Positions 55,560 to 64,000 of a stretch of 64,000 nt of DNA are shown here, piece by piece. The position numbers and the translations under genes were made by a program. Source of the DNA: Prorocentrum cordatum (lineage: Eukaryota > Sar > Dinophyceae > Prorocentrales > Prorocentraceae); the NCBI GenBank assembly GCA_963575745.1, contig CAUYUJ010010391.1, positions 64,001-128,000 of the forward strand, read 5' to 3'. A model generated the notes under the pieces. It did not search any database. It was not told the DNA's origin and worked only from the letters and a program-made list of their open reading frames with translations. Numbering within the stretch: position 1 is the first letter of the stretch; every line of letters begins with the position of its first letter.

Positions 55560-55960
55560 GGAAGGGAGGGCGGGAGGGTGAGGGAGACGGGGGATGAAGG
55601 ACGAGTGCAGACAGGAGAGGCAGAGAGGCAGGAGGGAGAGGGGATGGAGAAGAGAGAGAGGCAGGAGGAAAGAGGAGGGATGACAGGAGAAGAAGGAAAG
55701 ATGAGGGAAGCAGGAGGAGAGGAGGAGGGAGGGGGAAGGGTGAGGGGAGGAGGCCAGGAGGAGGAGGAGGAGGAGGAGGAGGAGGAGGAGGAGGAGGAGG
55801 ATGGGGGAGGCATGAATGAATGAATCAATGAATGAATGAATGAATGAATGAATGAGTAAAAGCACTTCATGGTCCAATGTGTCTCTGCTGATCTACTGTG
55901 CTCTGCAGCGTGCGCTGGATGGGGGAGGGGGAGGAGAAGGAGGAGGAGGAGGAATGAGCG
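55560..55960 (+). repeat. purine tract with (GGA)n and (GAAT)n
   Basis: GA-rich from 55560, pure GGA at 55755-55800, then (GAAT)n at 55812-55855, then GGA again to 55955. 55960-57165 after it holds no gene I recognise. Confidence 0.85.
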
Positions 55961-57167
55961 AGGACGGCGGTCGTCCCTGGCGTCTAGAGATGTCATGAGG
56001 GACCGCACCGGGTGGCACCGGGTCACCTCCGAGAAAGGCAGTGGCGCCCTTCATGTGCCCGCGTACTGTGCCGAAGCTCCTTCGCGACTGCGCGACCCAA
56101 GGCAGCCTGCGCCACGGCCAGACAATCCGAGCACCAAATTGGAACGCGCAACGTTCGTGCATCCTGAGAGAACGAATGCGAATCATACCGAGGCATCGGT
56201 CGTGGGCCATCCGATGATGCAAGATCCCCACATCAAATCTGGGCCTAGAGGCATGGAACAAGCTGCGTAGACGCAGAAACAGAGTACAGTTGAGGAGAAG
56301 CAGACGGACGGACGGACGGAGGACAAGGGGTGGGATGGAAAGAGAGATGAACGAAGAAACGCGAATAACATCATGACAACAATCTACCTGTCCTGTCCGA
56401 ATCCTCGGCCCGTCAAGCTGTCAGCCCCGCCAACGATGGCCAAGCCAGTCTTGCCCCAGCGGCGAGACCCATGACGAATAACCCGCTTGAGCTCCTCCCA
56501 TGGGATACGCATCGCGAGAAGCGCTTACACAGAGATAGGATGGGAGACGGACTCACGGACCGGCGTGGACATGGGCAGGCATATTCGTCAAGGAAAGTGC
56601 GCGTGGGTGCTGCCCAGGCTACGGTCCCAATTCGATCAAAGGTAGTCCCAGACAGCTTATGTAAAAACAGGCGGCAAGACGCAGAGGCCGACACGCCACG
56701 AGGGAGTGCGCGAGAGAGGCATGCGAAAGTGAGGCAAGCATGCAACGACAGGGAGGCAGACGGAAGCGACCAAGGGTGAACTCGATTCTACACGGCGGGG
56801 TGGTGGGACTGGCAAGCCCGAGGGACTCACGCTGAGACTGGCGCGCGCGGCGACACGACCAACCGCAGGTCTTGGAGGGTGCGGCCCCATGGCGCTCCGC
56901 ACGCGCAGCGGCCGAACATATGAGCATCGAACAATGTCCCATGTGGACCTTTCCGAGGGGCTTCGGACACTGCCTGGCTCAAGCGCGAGGGGCCTCCAAG
57001 TGCCGTCCGGGAGCGGCTGAGAGAAGCGGCTGTTGCAAACGGCGTGATCTTCAACAACATACATTGTGAGCGCTCCCGCTTGTCTACAACATGATACCCC
57101 TTGGGCTCATTGCGAGCGAACTGTTATTTACCTAGGACGGGGCGCGGGGTGCTCCCGCTCTGAAATC

Positions 57168-57405
57168 CCGTGCGTTTTGTGAGGCGCGGGGCCCACCTGC
57201 CGCCACGATCCCATTACCTGTGTACTTTGCATGGCCTGGGGCCCACCTGCCACAGGACCCCGTGCTTTTGTCGGGCCACGGGGCCCGCCCGCCATGGAAT
57301 CCAATGCCTCTTGTGGGTCACCGCGTCCGGCTGCCATGCAATCTCGAGCTTCGGTTGGTGACAGGGCCAAGGCCCATCTGGGCGCCCATGCCAACAGCCC
57401 GACGT
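57168..57405 (+). repeat. ~42-55 base tandem repeat, five copies
   Basis: Units start near 57171, 57226, 57268, 57311 and 57352 with TTTTGTGRGGC-like sequence and contain GGGGCCCACCTGCC and CCATGGAATCC variants. Frames across it are repeat by-products. Confidence 0.65.
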
Positions 57406-57612
57406 ATTCGGAAGAATTCTTTGAAGGCCTGGGTTGGTGTCTGAGGCGAGTTCCTCGGGAACCCCACATTCCGGCAGGAGTTCTTAGGTTCGGAATGCTA
57501 AGGGGTCCTACGGACTCCGAATTCTGGTCTCCTGAATCCTGAGGGCTCCATGATGCGCGAGCTCCACGCTGGAATCCTTCTTGAGAGCTCCTGAAGAATC
57601 CTACCGCAGTTT

Positions 57613-57794
57613 CGTGTTCTGTCGACCCCGGCGTTGGTTCCTGACACCGTGGGGATCATTCAACCTTGAACGATCGGCCGTTTCTGAAACGTTAAATCGT
57701 TCAAGATCGACCGATTCTGAATCGCCGGCGGCGTTCAAAGTTGACCGCCTGCGACGGGGTCGCCGCTTGTCGACACAACGCGAACCTACCGTAA
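57613..57794 (+). repeat. 182-base dispersed repeat, copy 2
   Basis: Aligns with 37956-38138 from CGGCGTTGGTTCCTGACACC through TTCAACCTTGAACGATCGGC to CGAACCTACCGTA. It differs by about one base in four. 57800-58275 after it holds nothing I recognise. Confidence 0.75.
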
Positions 57795-58275
57795 GGAGGT
57801 CTGGGTCTTGGCCTCGGTGAGTACCGGCTGAGGAGAGCCGGCTTGGGCAAGTCGAGGGCCCCGCCCGATCCAATTCTCCCCTGAGGTCCGACGTCACCTA
57901 CGCATTGTAACGGCGTAAACAACAACTCGGCCGGATGCCTGAACCCCGTCGTTCTGTTGCATTTTTCGAGCCGGATCGATCAGTGATGTTCCCGGACCCG
58001 AGACAGGGCAACATCGCCCGTTGCGAAAAACTACACAGCCAGGATCTCAGACCTCAGCGTCTCTCTCCATTTCTTTCTCGCACCCTCTCTCATATTGCAC
58101 ACGAGTCAGTGTCGTACTGATTGCACGGTTGGATCGGCGCGTGATTTCGCCCGGCGGAGTAGAAGGCGCCCGGCCGTGCGTGGCCTGATTCCCAGAGATC
58201 TGGCGCACGAGTGCGCCGATCGCAAGCGGGAGCGCACGAGTACACATACGGTGATCTTGCTGTGACAAAAGAAAA

Positions 58276-58492
58276 GGAGGAGGAGGAGGAGGAGGCGGAG
58301 GAGGAGGAGGAGGAGGAGGAGGAGGAGGGCGGGGAGGAGGAGGAGGGGAGGAGGAGGAGGAGGAGGAGGAGGAGGAGGAGGAGAGGAGAGGAGGAGGAGG
58401 AAGAGGAGGAGAGGATGAGAGGAGGAGGAGGAGAAGGGAAGAGGAGGAGGAGGAGGAGGAGGAGGAGGAGGAGGAGGAGGAGGAGATGATAA
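58276..58492 (+). repeat. (GGA)n tract
   Basis: About 215 bases of GGA with GCG and GAG interruptions. Glu/Arg (plus) and Pro/Ser (minus) frames are artefacts. 58493-59750 after it contains no gene I recognise; AAGTATGGAATTCTTCC-like words around 58570-58745 are not repeated elsewhere. Confidence 0.9.
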
Positions 58493-59749
58493 ACATCGTC
58501 CTGTAAGAAAATCTTTGGGCAAGCTGGTCATCGAGCTTTTTGGGCTCCCAGAGCTGCACCAAGGGCTTCTAGGCGGGTCCCCAGGGCCGCTCGAGGGGTA
58601 CAGTCGGGGCGCTGACCCAAGGAACCCTAAGTAAGGGACGAGGCACCTTTCTTCCAGAAGGTAGACTTCGATTTCCACATGATAAGGAACACGGAGCCCC
58701 TCCCCAACGGAAGAATTCCGTATTTCAGCGCCCCGACTGTAAGAAACTTTCGTGGGGCACCTGCTGACAGGCAGCCTCTTCATTGGTGTGTTTAGTGTTG
58801 GCCAGACAGCGAAGGCAACATTACGCTCTCCGCTTCGCGAACAGGTTCCGACGACGTGCCGAGGGAAACGACGTGTCGCACCTCAGCTACAGGGCAACTT
58901 GGAGGAATAATCGAGGCTCTGAAGCGAAAGTTGCACTCCGTTTTCGCTCATGCATGGTTCGCCTCCCAATGAAATTTTTGGCGATTGAGAACATGCGCAG
59001 CCCCCGAGCTGATCGTAACCTTGAAAATGACTCTTGGCGCGGGCAACATGTGTGAACCGCGCCCACACTTAAGCGCACATGTCGCGGCACCACTGCGCGC
59101 CGCCGCAGCCAGATCATAGTTTCGATCCCTCGCGCGCACATTGTACGCCGCGTCCCGTCCCCGCCGCTCATTCTGACACGTCGACGACAGAACGCCAACG
59201 CCAGAAAGAAACACGCAACCTCGGAGCGACCCGCTTGGGGCCCCCAGCGAGAAGAAAACGACCGGAAGTGGGAGCATGCACTCACGCATGAAGCCAACAT
59301 GAGGGCAGGGGTGTGAGGAAGACGGGTGGGAATTGGCCAGGTCGAGCGCGCCAGCGGGCTCCGCCCATTCCCCTCCCCAGACCCCCTCCCTCCCACAGCA
59401 CGAGGATCGATGGTGACACGGCTTGATCTTGGGATCGGAGCGCGCTCCCACCCAACGAGCCGAAGGCGCTCGCGCGGTCTCCCGCTTCCGACGACCTCAC
59501 GGGAGAAAACAAAGACGCGGGCCGCGCACGGGCGGGAGCGGAACGCCAGAAATCCCCTGCGCGACGAGGTGGCGAGAGCATCCGCGAACCTACGCCGTGC
59601 GGCCAGAGTTCCAGCGGGCGCGGCGAAGACGAGTCCGACGCCGCGTCGACACAGCACTGCCGCCTTCACAGCCTGGCGCACCAACTGCGCGATGCTTGCG
59701 CGAGGACAGGGTTTCGCCCACTGTCGCGCGGCCCCAATACCGCCGCCAC

Positions 59750-59945
59750 TGCCATGTGCTTCGACGAGCGAAGCATGAGCCGCGCCCGCGCGGGAGCGGT
59801 GCCGCCAGGCGAAATGCGCACGGCGCGTCGGCGAGGGCGACAAGCTGCCTGCTCGCGCGCGCGGCCCCTGCCCCCGCAACGGCTTGACGAGCGAAGCATA
59901 CGCGCCGCGCCGAGGCGGGAACGCCACTTTCAGGCAAAATCTGTG
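59750..59945 (+). repeat. 126-base tandem duplication
   Basis: TCGACGAGCGAAGCATGAGC at 59761 and TTGACGAGCGAAGCATACGC at 59884 start two copies that both continue through CGCGCC...GGCGGGA and CAGGCRAAAT. A looser third version may lie at 59525-59600. Confidence 0.6.
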
Positions 59946-59949
59946 ACAT

Positions 59950-61140
59950 CTTCGCCCGCGTGCGCGCGCCTTGACGAACTGGCGAGCCAACAGTGCGCGC
60001 AGTGCCCAAGTGGGAGCTCAATCCTTAGGAACATGAGCTCGGCGCACAGGCAAAAGCGGCACTTTGCCCATCCGCGCGGCATGGGCGCCTTGTCACATTC
60101 TTGCCACGCATTTTGCAACGTCGACGCCACCACGTCCAGGTTGAAAGGGAAAACGTTCAATTTGAATAAGGACCCCTACTGGCCGGCCAGGTGGTAGTGC
60201 CTGGGTAGATGTACTAAACTTGGGGGAGTTTCTGTAGAACTCACGTCATTCTGACTCCTGGCGCAGAATCCCGCACAGGCGCCCTCGCTCGGGGAGTCCT
60301 CGCAACATCGAACCAAAGGGAGCGGCCCAGAGAAGTCCCTGCGCATTCCTCATCTCTACATACAGAAACCGGCAATCAACCACAGAGCGGCCGGCTAGCA
60401 ATAAATAGAGAAGAGGAGCACGAAACAAGCATATGCGCATCCGTATGAGCACAGCCCTGAGCAACGCATGCGATAGGGGTATCATTTACGCTACACCCCT
60501 GCTTAAAGCTAAGACGATGTTGGAGCTGAGAAAGTGGACTTCGCTCCGAGCGCGTTCTTAAACAGTAGTCCAGGCACAGAGACACGAAATACTTGCGCAC
60601 CAAAATATAAGAAAGCGCCCAGGGTCCAGTCCAGATTCAGGGTTTTCCTTAAAACGAAGTCTGGAGCCCATGCACTTTAAACAGTGCTTATGGATGTGTA
60701 AGACCCAGATTCCCCCTCAAAAAAACGAGGTTGCGGCCGAAGGGGTGGGCAGGACCGGGCTCGCCTTGGACCCTGGACCCCGCTGCCGCGTCTGGGCCTC
60801 GCCTCCTGGGGCCACCCGAGCCCCCGCGCCACAACAAGGGGTTGACTCCCCCCCTCCTCCTCACCATTCCCCTGCTGTCCTCATCCTCCTGCTGCGCAAC
60901 GCCATCAGACGGCGATCCCTGACCCGCAGTCGCGCGCTCGCTAGCATCCCAAGGGCGCCCGCCGTTGCGCGGCCGCGGGACGCACCCACGCCCAGGTGCG
61001 TCGTTTCTTGTGCTCCGAACATGGGAAGGAAGAAGAGTGGGAGCCCCATCCGTCCTCTCCTACATCCCGAAACACAGCATGGAGGAAGGCAGAAGGGGTG
61101 GATATCGGGCCCTGGTTAAACCACAGCGCATTGAACGCCA
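59950..61140. other. no gene recognised
   Basis: Complex sequence, AT-richer at 60100-60720. No domain, RNA gene or repeat was found. Confidence 0.4.
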
Positions 61141-61145
61141 ATACC

Positions 61146-61212
61146 CTCCTCCTCCTCTTCCTCCTCCTCCTCCTCCTCCTCCTCCTCCTCCTCCTCCTCC
61201 TCCTCCCCCTCC
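61146..61212 (+). repeat. (TCC)n microsatellite
   Basis: TCC triplets with one CTT change. Confidence 0.9.
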
Positions 61213-61611
61213 TCCTCCACCTCTTCGCACGAAGCGGCTGGCCTCCTCCTCCTGCTCCTGTGGTCGTCCACGCGCACGGAATCTCCGGCGAGCAACCGCA
61301 ACAGCAGCGACCATAGCCCACAACGCGGATGGTACGAATTTTACTGGGCGGCTGCCTCGAATCTACCCGAGGGCTGGACTTCTGACACGCGCCCGCACAT
61401 GAGCCTGCCTCGTGCTCCTCGCACCAGGTGTGCCACATCACATGATTCGACCGCTGGCGAAGCGAAGCGAGAATCGGCAGCTGACTGCGCGCGGCCATGG
61501 ATCGGGTGTTGCCAGAAATGTTCCTGGCCCAAGGCGACCCCCGTTTTTTCCACCATTTTGATGCCCCTGGGGCACTCTGGGCCTTGTGAGGGGTGGTCTG
61601 GCGGCCATCTT

Positions 61612-61750
61612 AGGGGAAACATCTGCGTAATTTCTCGGAGGTCTGCGCGGATTTCTTAGATTGGCGCTGGACTCCCCTCCCTGACTCGGCGCCAGAGGCG
61701 CCGCTCCAAGAGATCCGCGAGGACCTCCGAGAAATAATGCGTATGCCTTC
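61612..61750. mobile_element. introner-family inverted-repeat element (family 1)
   Basis: The left arm GCGTAATTTCTCGGAGGTCT and its GCGCGGATTTCTTAGATTGG pair with the reverse complement of the right arm GCATTATTTCTCGGAGGTCC and its TCGCGGATCTCTTGGAGCGG. The core and CTCGGAGGTC word are closest to the element at 48345-48516. Host exons were not identified, so an intron role here is unproven. Confidence 0.8.
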
Positions 61751-61809
61751 TTTTGTTATTCGACCTGCGGGCCTCCCCAGGGCCCTTGGGACACCCTGGC
61801 AGGGACACT

Positions 61810-61885
61810 TTGAGCGATGACGTAGCGATGACGTAGCGACCTTATGCCGCGGTTTACGCGGGCCGCCAACGCGGTACGCCACCTT
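61810..61885 (+). repeat. palindromic repeat shared with 52620-52690
   Basis: GATGACGTAGCGACCTTATG...GGGCCGCCAACGCGGTACGCC. A GCGATGACGTA unit is duplicated at its start. Confidence 0.6.
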
Positions 61886-62102
61886 GGAGCCGCGGGCGCT
61901 TGCGCGTGGCCTTACGCGGGAAACTCACGCGCGAATGCCGGCGGAATCGACCCCGTTTCCTGTCGTCACTCGTTCGGCAACGCCCCGATGGAGCCTGGAG
62001 GAGCAGCGACCCGAGCACGCTGGGCAGCCAACGCCCCCACGGCCGACGTGCGCTGCGTGCGGGCGCCCGACTCGCCCGTCGACCGCGCACCCATCGGCTC
62101 CA

Positions 62103-62270
62103 CGCAAGAGCGCGCCTGGGCAAGAGTTGCATTTGGTGCGCGGCTCGGCGGGGGCGCGGGGTGGCCAAGCTGGAGCGCGCAAGCCACTGTTGTCGCATCG
62201 CATCCGGCCATCTGCGGGCCTCACTGTGCCCGCACCCGAGGACCCTCCAGCGAAACGTCACTCTTACGTA
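62103..62270. mobile_element. 168-base inverted-repeat element (family 4, copy 2)
   Basis: CGCAAGAGCGCGCCTGGGCA, then AAGAGTTGCATTTGGTGCGC and GGGGGCGCGGGGTGGCC, ending in GTCACTCTTACG. It is collinear with 47843-48009 at near-equal length. 62275-62880 after it holds no gene I recognise. Confidence 0.8.
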
Positions 62271-62881
62271 TAGCCGACCAGTGGAGCTTTGACCACGTCC
62301 CGCGGGCGCGGCCGGGCCCTGGTGCTCAGCGCCGACCCCCTCCAGGAAGGGTTTTTAGCAAGGTGAAGGGGGGATTCCCCCAGGCCCCCCCTCAAGTTTC
62401 TCTCTCCCGCGAATACTACTTTTCCAACATTCTTGCCCTCAATCTGGTCGGACAGCATCAGCTTGCAGTGATTACCCCCATGATCCCTAAAAGTAATTGC
62501 CGCCCGCCAGGGATTGAAACGACTGAAGGGATGCCGTCAGGGAAGAATACTGCATACCTTTACAGCACCAGGCAGAGGTGGGAAGCACGCGCCAGCGAGA
62601 GGCGCATGCCTCGACAGTCGGACAGCTCGTGCGGGTCCCTCTGTCTGATACGAGGCGGTGCGGAGTTGCAGAGAAGCTGAAGAAGCTATGCAATTATGCC
62701 ATTCGCGACGGCGATGATGACGATTGAGGCGGGGGGCAGTGGCGGCTGCGGCGACCCCCAGCGCAGCCTACGCCCCCCCCCCCTGGCCAGTGCACGAGGA
62801 GGATCAACGAGCGAGGAGGATCGAGGAGGCTCGATCTGAGGGAGAGGGGGGAGGAGGAGGAAGAGCATGAGGAAGGCTGCC

Positions 62882-63709
62882 TCACTTGGCTTTCCCCGTG
62901 CTGACAACCTTCTTCTCCTTAGCTGCCTTCGCCGCCTGGGCCTTCTTCTTCTTGGCCAGGGTCTCCGCCGCCTTAGCCTTGAGCGCGGCAGCCTTGGCCC
63001 TCTTCTTGTCCGCCGCGGCTGCCTTTTGTGCGGCCTTCTTCTCCGCGGCGGCGGCCTTCTTGGCCTTCAGCGCGTCCTTCTTCTTCTGGGCGGCCGCCTT
63101 CTTTTTTTCCGCCTCGGCCTTCCTCTTGAGCGCCGCGGCCTCCTTGGCGGCCTTCTTCTCCTCGAGCTTCTCCGACATGGTCTTGATGCCGACTTTGGCC
63201 TTCCACTCCTCCTCTTTTCCAGTTGCAACGTATGCCTTCATTTTCTCTGCGTATCGTGCCTTGTCCAGCTCGTACGCCTCGTTGTATGGCTTCCGCTGCG
63301 CCTCCGACATGCCCTTCCAGGAGTCACTCGCCTCCTTCGTTAGGACCGTCGGCTTAGCGTCTTTGTTTTGCTCCCTCTTCTCAGCCACAAACCGCAGGAA
63401 ACCTGTGAGTGGTCTCTTGGGTTTGTCTGGGTCTCGCTTGAACGCGTCCTTCTTCCCTGAAGACACGTACTGATCGTAAGCACTCCTGTACACCACCGCC
63501 TCCTTTTCGTAGGCGGCCTCGTAGGGCTTCTTGCGCTCCGCGGGCAGCGCCTTCCACTCGGCTCCCGCCGCCTTCATGAGGTCCTTCCCGGAAAGGTCGG
63601 CAGGCTTCTGCGAACGGAACTCACTCAGGAATCGCAGATACGCGCTCGTGGGCCTCTTGGGCCTGTCCGGGTCCACCCGCCTCTGCGCGGCCAGGCCCCT
63701 GCAGGCCAC
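62882..63709 (-). CDS. tandem HMG-box protein with Lys/Ala-rich tail
   Basis: 275 residues in one frame ending at a TGA (62884-62882). Box 1 spans about residues 14-84 (DPDRPKRPTSAYLRFLSEFR, then KALPAERKKPYEAAYEKE). Box 2 spans about 91-165 (DPDKPKRPLTGFLRFVAEKR, then WKGMSEAQRKPYNEAYE). Both have the aromatic and Lys-Pro positions of the HMG fold, which bends DNA through the minor groove. Residues 178-275 are a Lys/Ala-rich basic tail like that of linker histones. It is probably a nuclear architectural protein, fitting a lineage that compacts DNA largely without nucleosomes. The first codon given is GTG; no ATG lies in frame between the upstream stop (about 63795) and box 1. The true N-terminus must therefore come from another exon, perhaps starting at the ATG at 63867-63865 in a different frame. 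Confidence 0.85.
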   Translation of the reverse strand: MACRGLAAQRRVDPDRPKRPTSAYLRFLSEFRSQKPADLSGKDLMKAAGAEWKALPAERKKPYEAAYEKEAVVYRSAYDQYVSSGKKDAFKRDPDKPKRPLTGFLRFVAEKREQNKDAKPTVLTKEASDSWKGMSEAQRKPYNEAYELDKARYAEKMKAYVATGKEEEWKAKVGIKTMSEKLEEKKAAKEAAALKRKAEAEKKKAAAQKKKDALKAKKAAAAEKKAAQKAAAADKKRAKAAALKAKAAETLAKKKKAQAAKAAKEKKVVSTGKAK

Positions 63710-64000
63710 GAGCCAGGCCGCGTGTGGCTGGAGAGCAGGTCCGGGCGCGACGGGGGGAAGACCCAGACATGCGACGCCCTGATTGTCTCAGCGCGGCCTC
63801 CCCGGAAGCCCAGACCCTTTCCCCGGGGCCGACCTCGACGGTCCCGGGGCCGGGCGACGGCCCCCATGGTGCCGAAAACAACGCAAAGCTTGCCGTCCTG
63901 CGAGTCCCCAATCAGTGCTTGCACTAAAGGGGTCCCAGCGTGACTACCTACCAGACCACCCCAACCCAACCCGAAGACCCAAATTTGACCCGAATTTCTG
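63710..64000 (-). other. possible 5' exon region of the HMG-box gene
   Basis: An ATG at 63867-63865 (minus) opens a basic stretch (MGAVARPRDRRGRPRGKG) in a different frame from the HMG boxes. CTGCAG (63704-63699) and GCGCAG (63689-63684) just inside are possible acceptors. I could not find a donor that joins them in phase, so no exon is called. Confidence 0.3.

Overview
The window looks like nuclear DNA of a dinoflagellate. Four observations support this. A 21-base stretch at 20826-20846 (minus) matches the conserved dinoflagellate spliced leader at 19 of 21 positions. Introns use GC or GA donors as well as GT. A tandem HMG-box protein with a long Lys/Ala tail is present. The DNA is GC-rich, gene-poor and packed with simple repeats and small inverted-repeat insertions. 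The genus is not shown by the sequence; a Prorocentrum-like species is my inference. Most long open frames here are repeat artefacts, because repeat units that lack stop codons open several frames on both strands.

Layout. 1-15.5 kb is almost pure repeat: 11-base GAGGCCCCCAA-type minisatellites, a 91-95 base satellite, a decayed non-LTR retrotransposon (1.67-3.6 kb, minus), a duplicated ~0.95 kb block flanking a ~0.9 kb (CTA)n tract, a ~100-base satellite (10.9-11.8 kb) and a 1.2 kb (CCA)n tract. 15.97-20.85 kb (minus) holds a second, unrelated retroelement: zinc finger, coiled coil, truncated reverse transcriptase, RNase H start and Cys-rich tail, with a spliced-leader relic at its 5' end. 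21-39 kb is intergenic, with (GA)n, several degenerate minisatellites and pyrimidine tracts; I recognise no gene there.

40-64 kb is the genic part. The best gene is a 254-residue TSR3 homologue (18S rRNA aminocarboxypropyltransferase), minus strand, 48010-51463. I assembled it from seven exons whose phases all agree. Its introns are the main result. Two are almost wholly composed of long terminal inverted repeats of one family and lack GT-AG ends. One is a (GGA)n insertion bounded by a 14-base direct repeat. The remaining three are GC-AG introns, two of them with near-identical direct repeats at both ends. This is the signature of introner elements, introns created by transposon-like insertion. 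Other members of the family lie at 48345-48516, 53689-53817 and 61612-61750.

Four further dispersed small families occur in two copies each: 40070-40354 / 45204-45492 (inverted repeat, the first copy with a 12-base target duplication), 47672-47832 / 50588-50764, 47843-48009 / 62103-62270, and 37956-38138 / 57613-57794. Weaker split-gene candidates lie at 40396-41698 (+), 43640-44228 (+), 45010-45706 (-) and 53562-53890 (-, sialyltransferase-like motif). An HMG-box gene closes the window (62882-63709, -).
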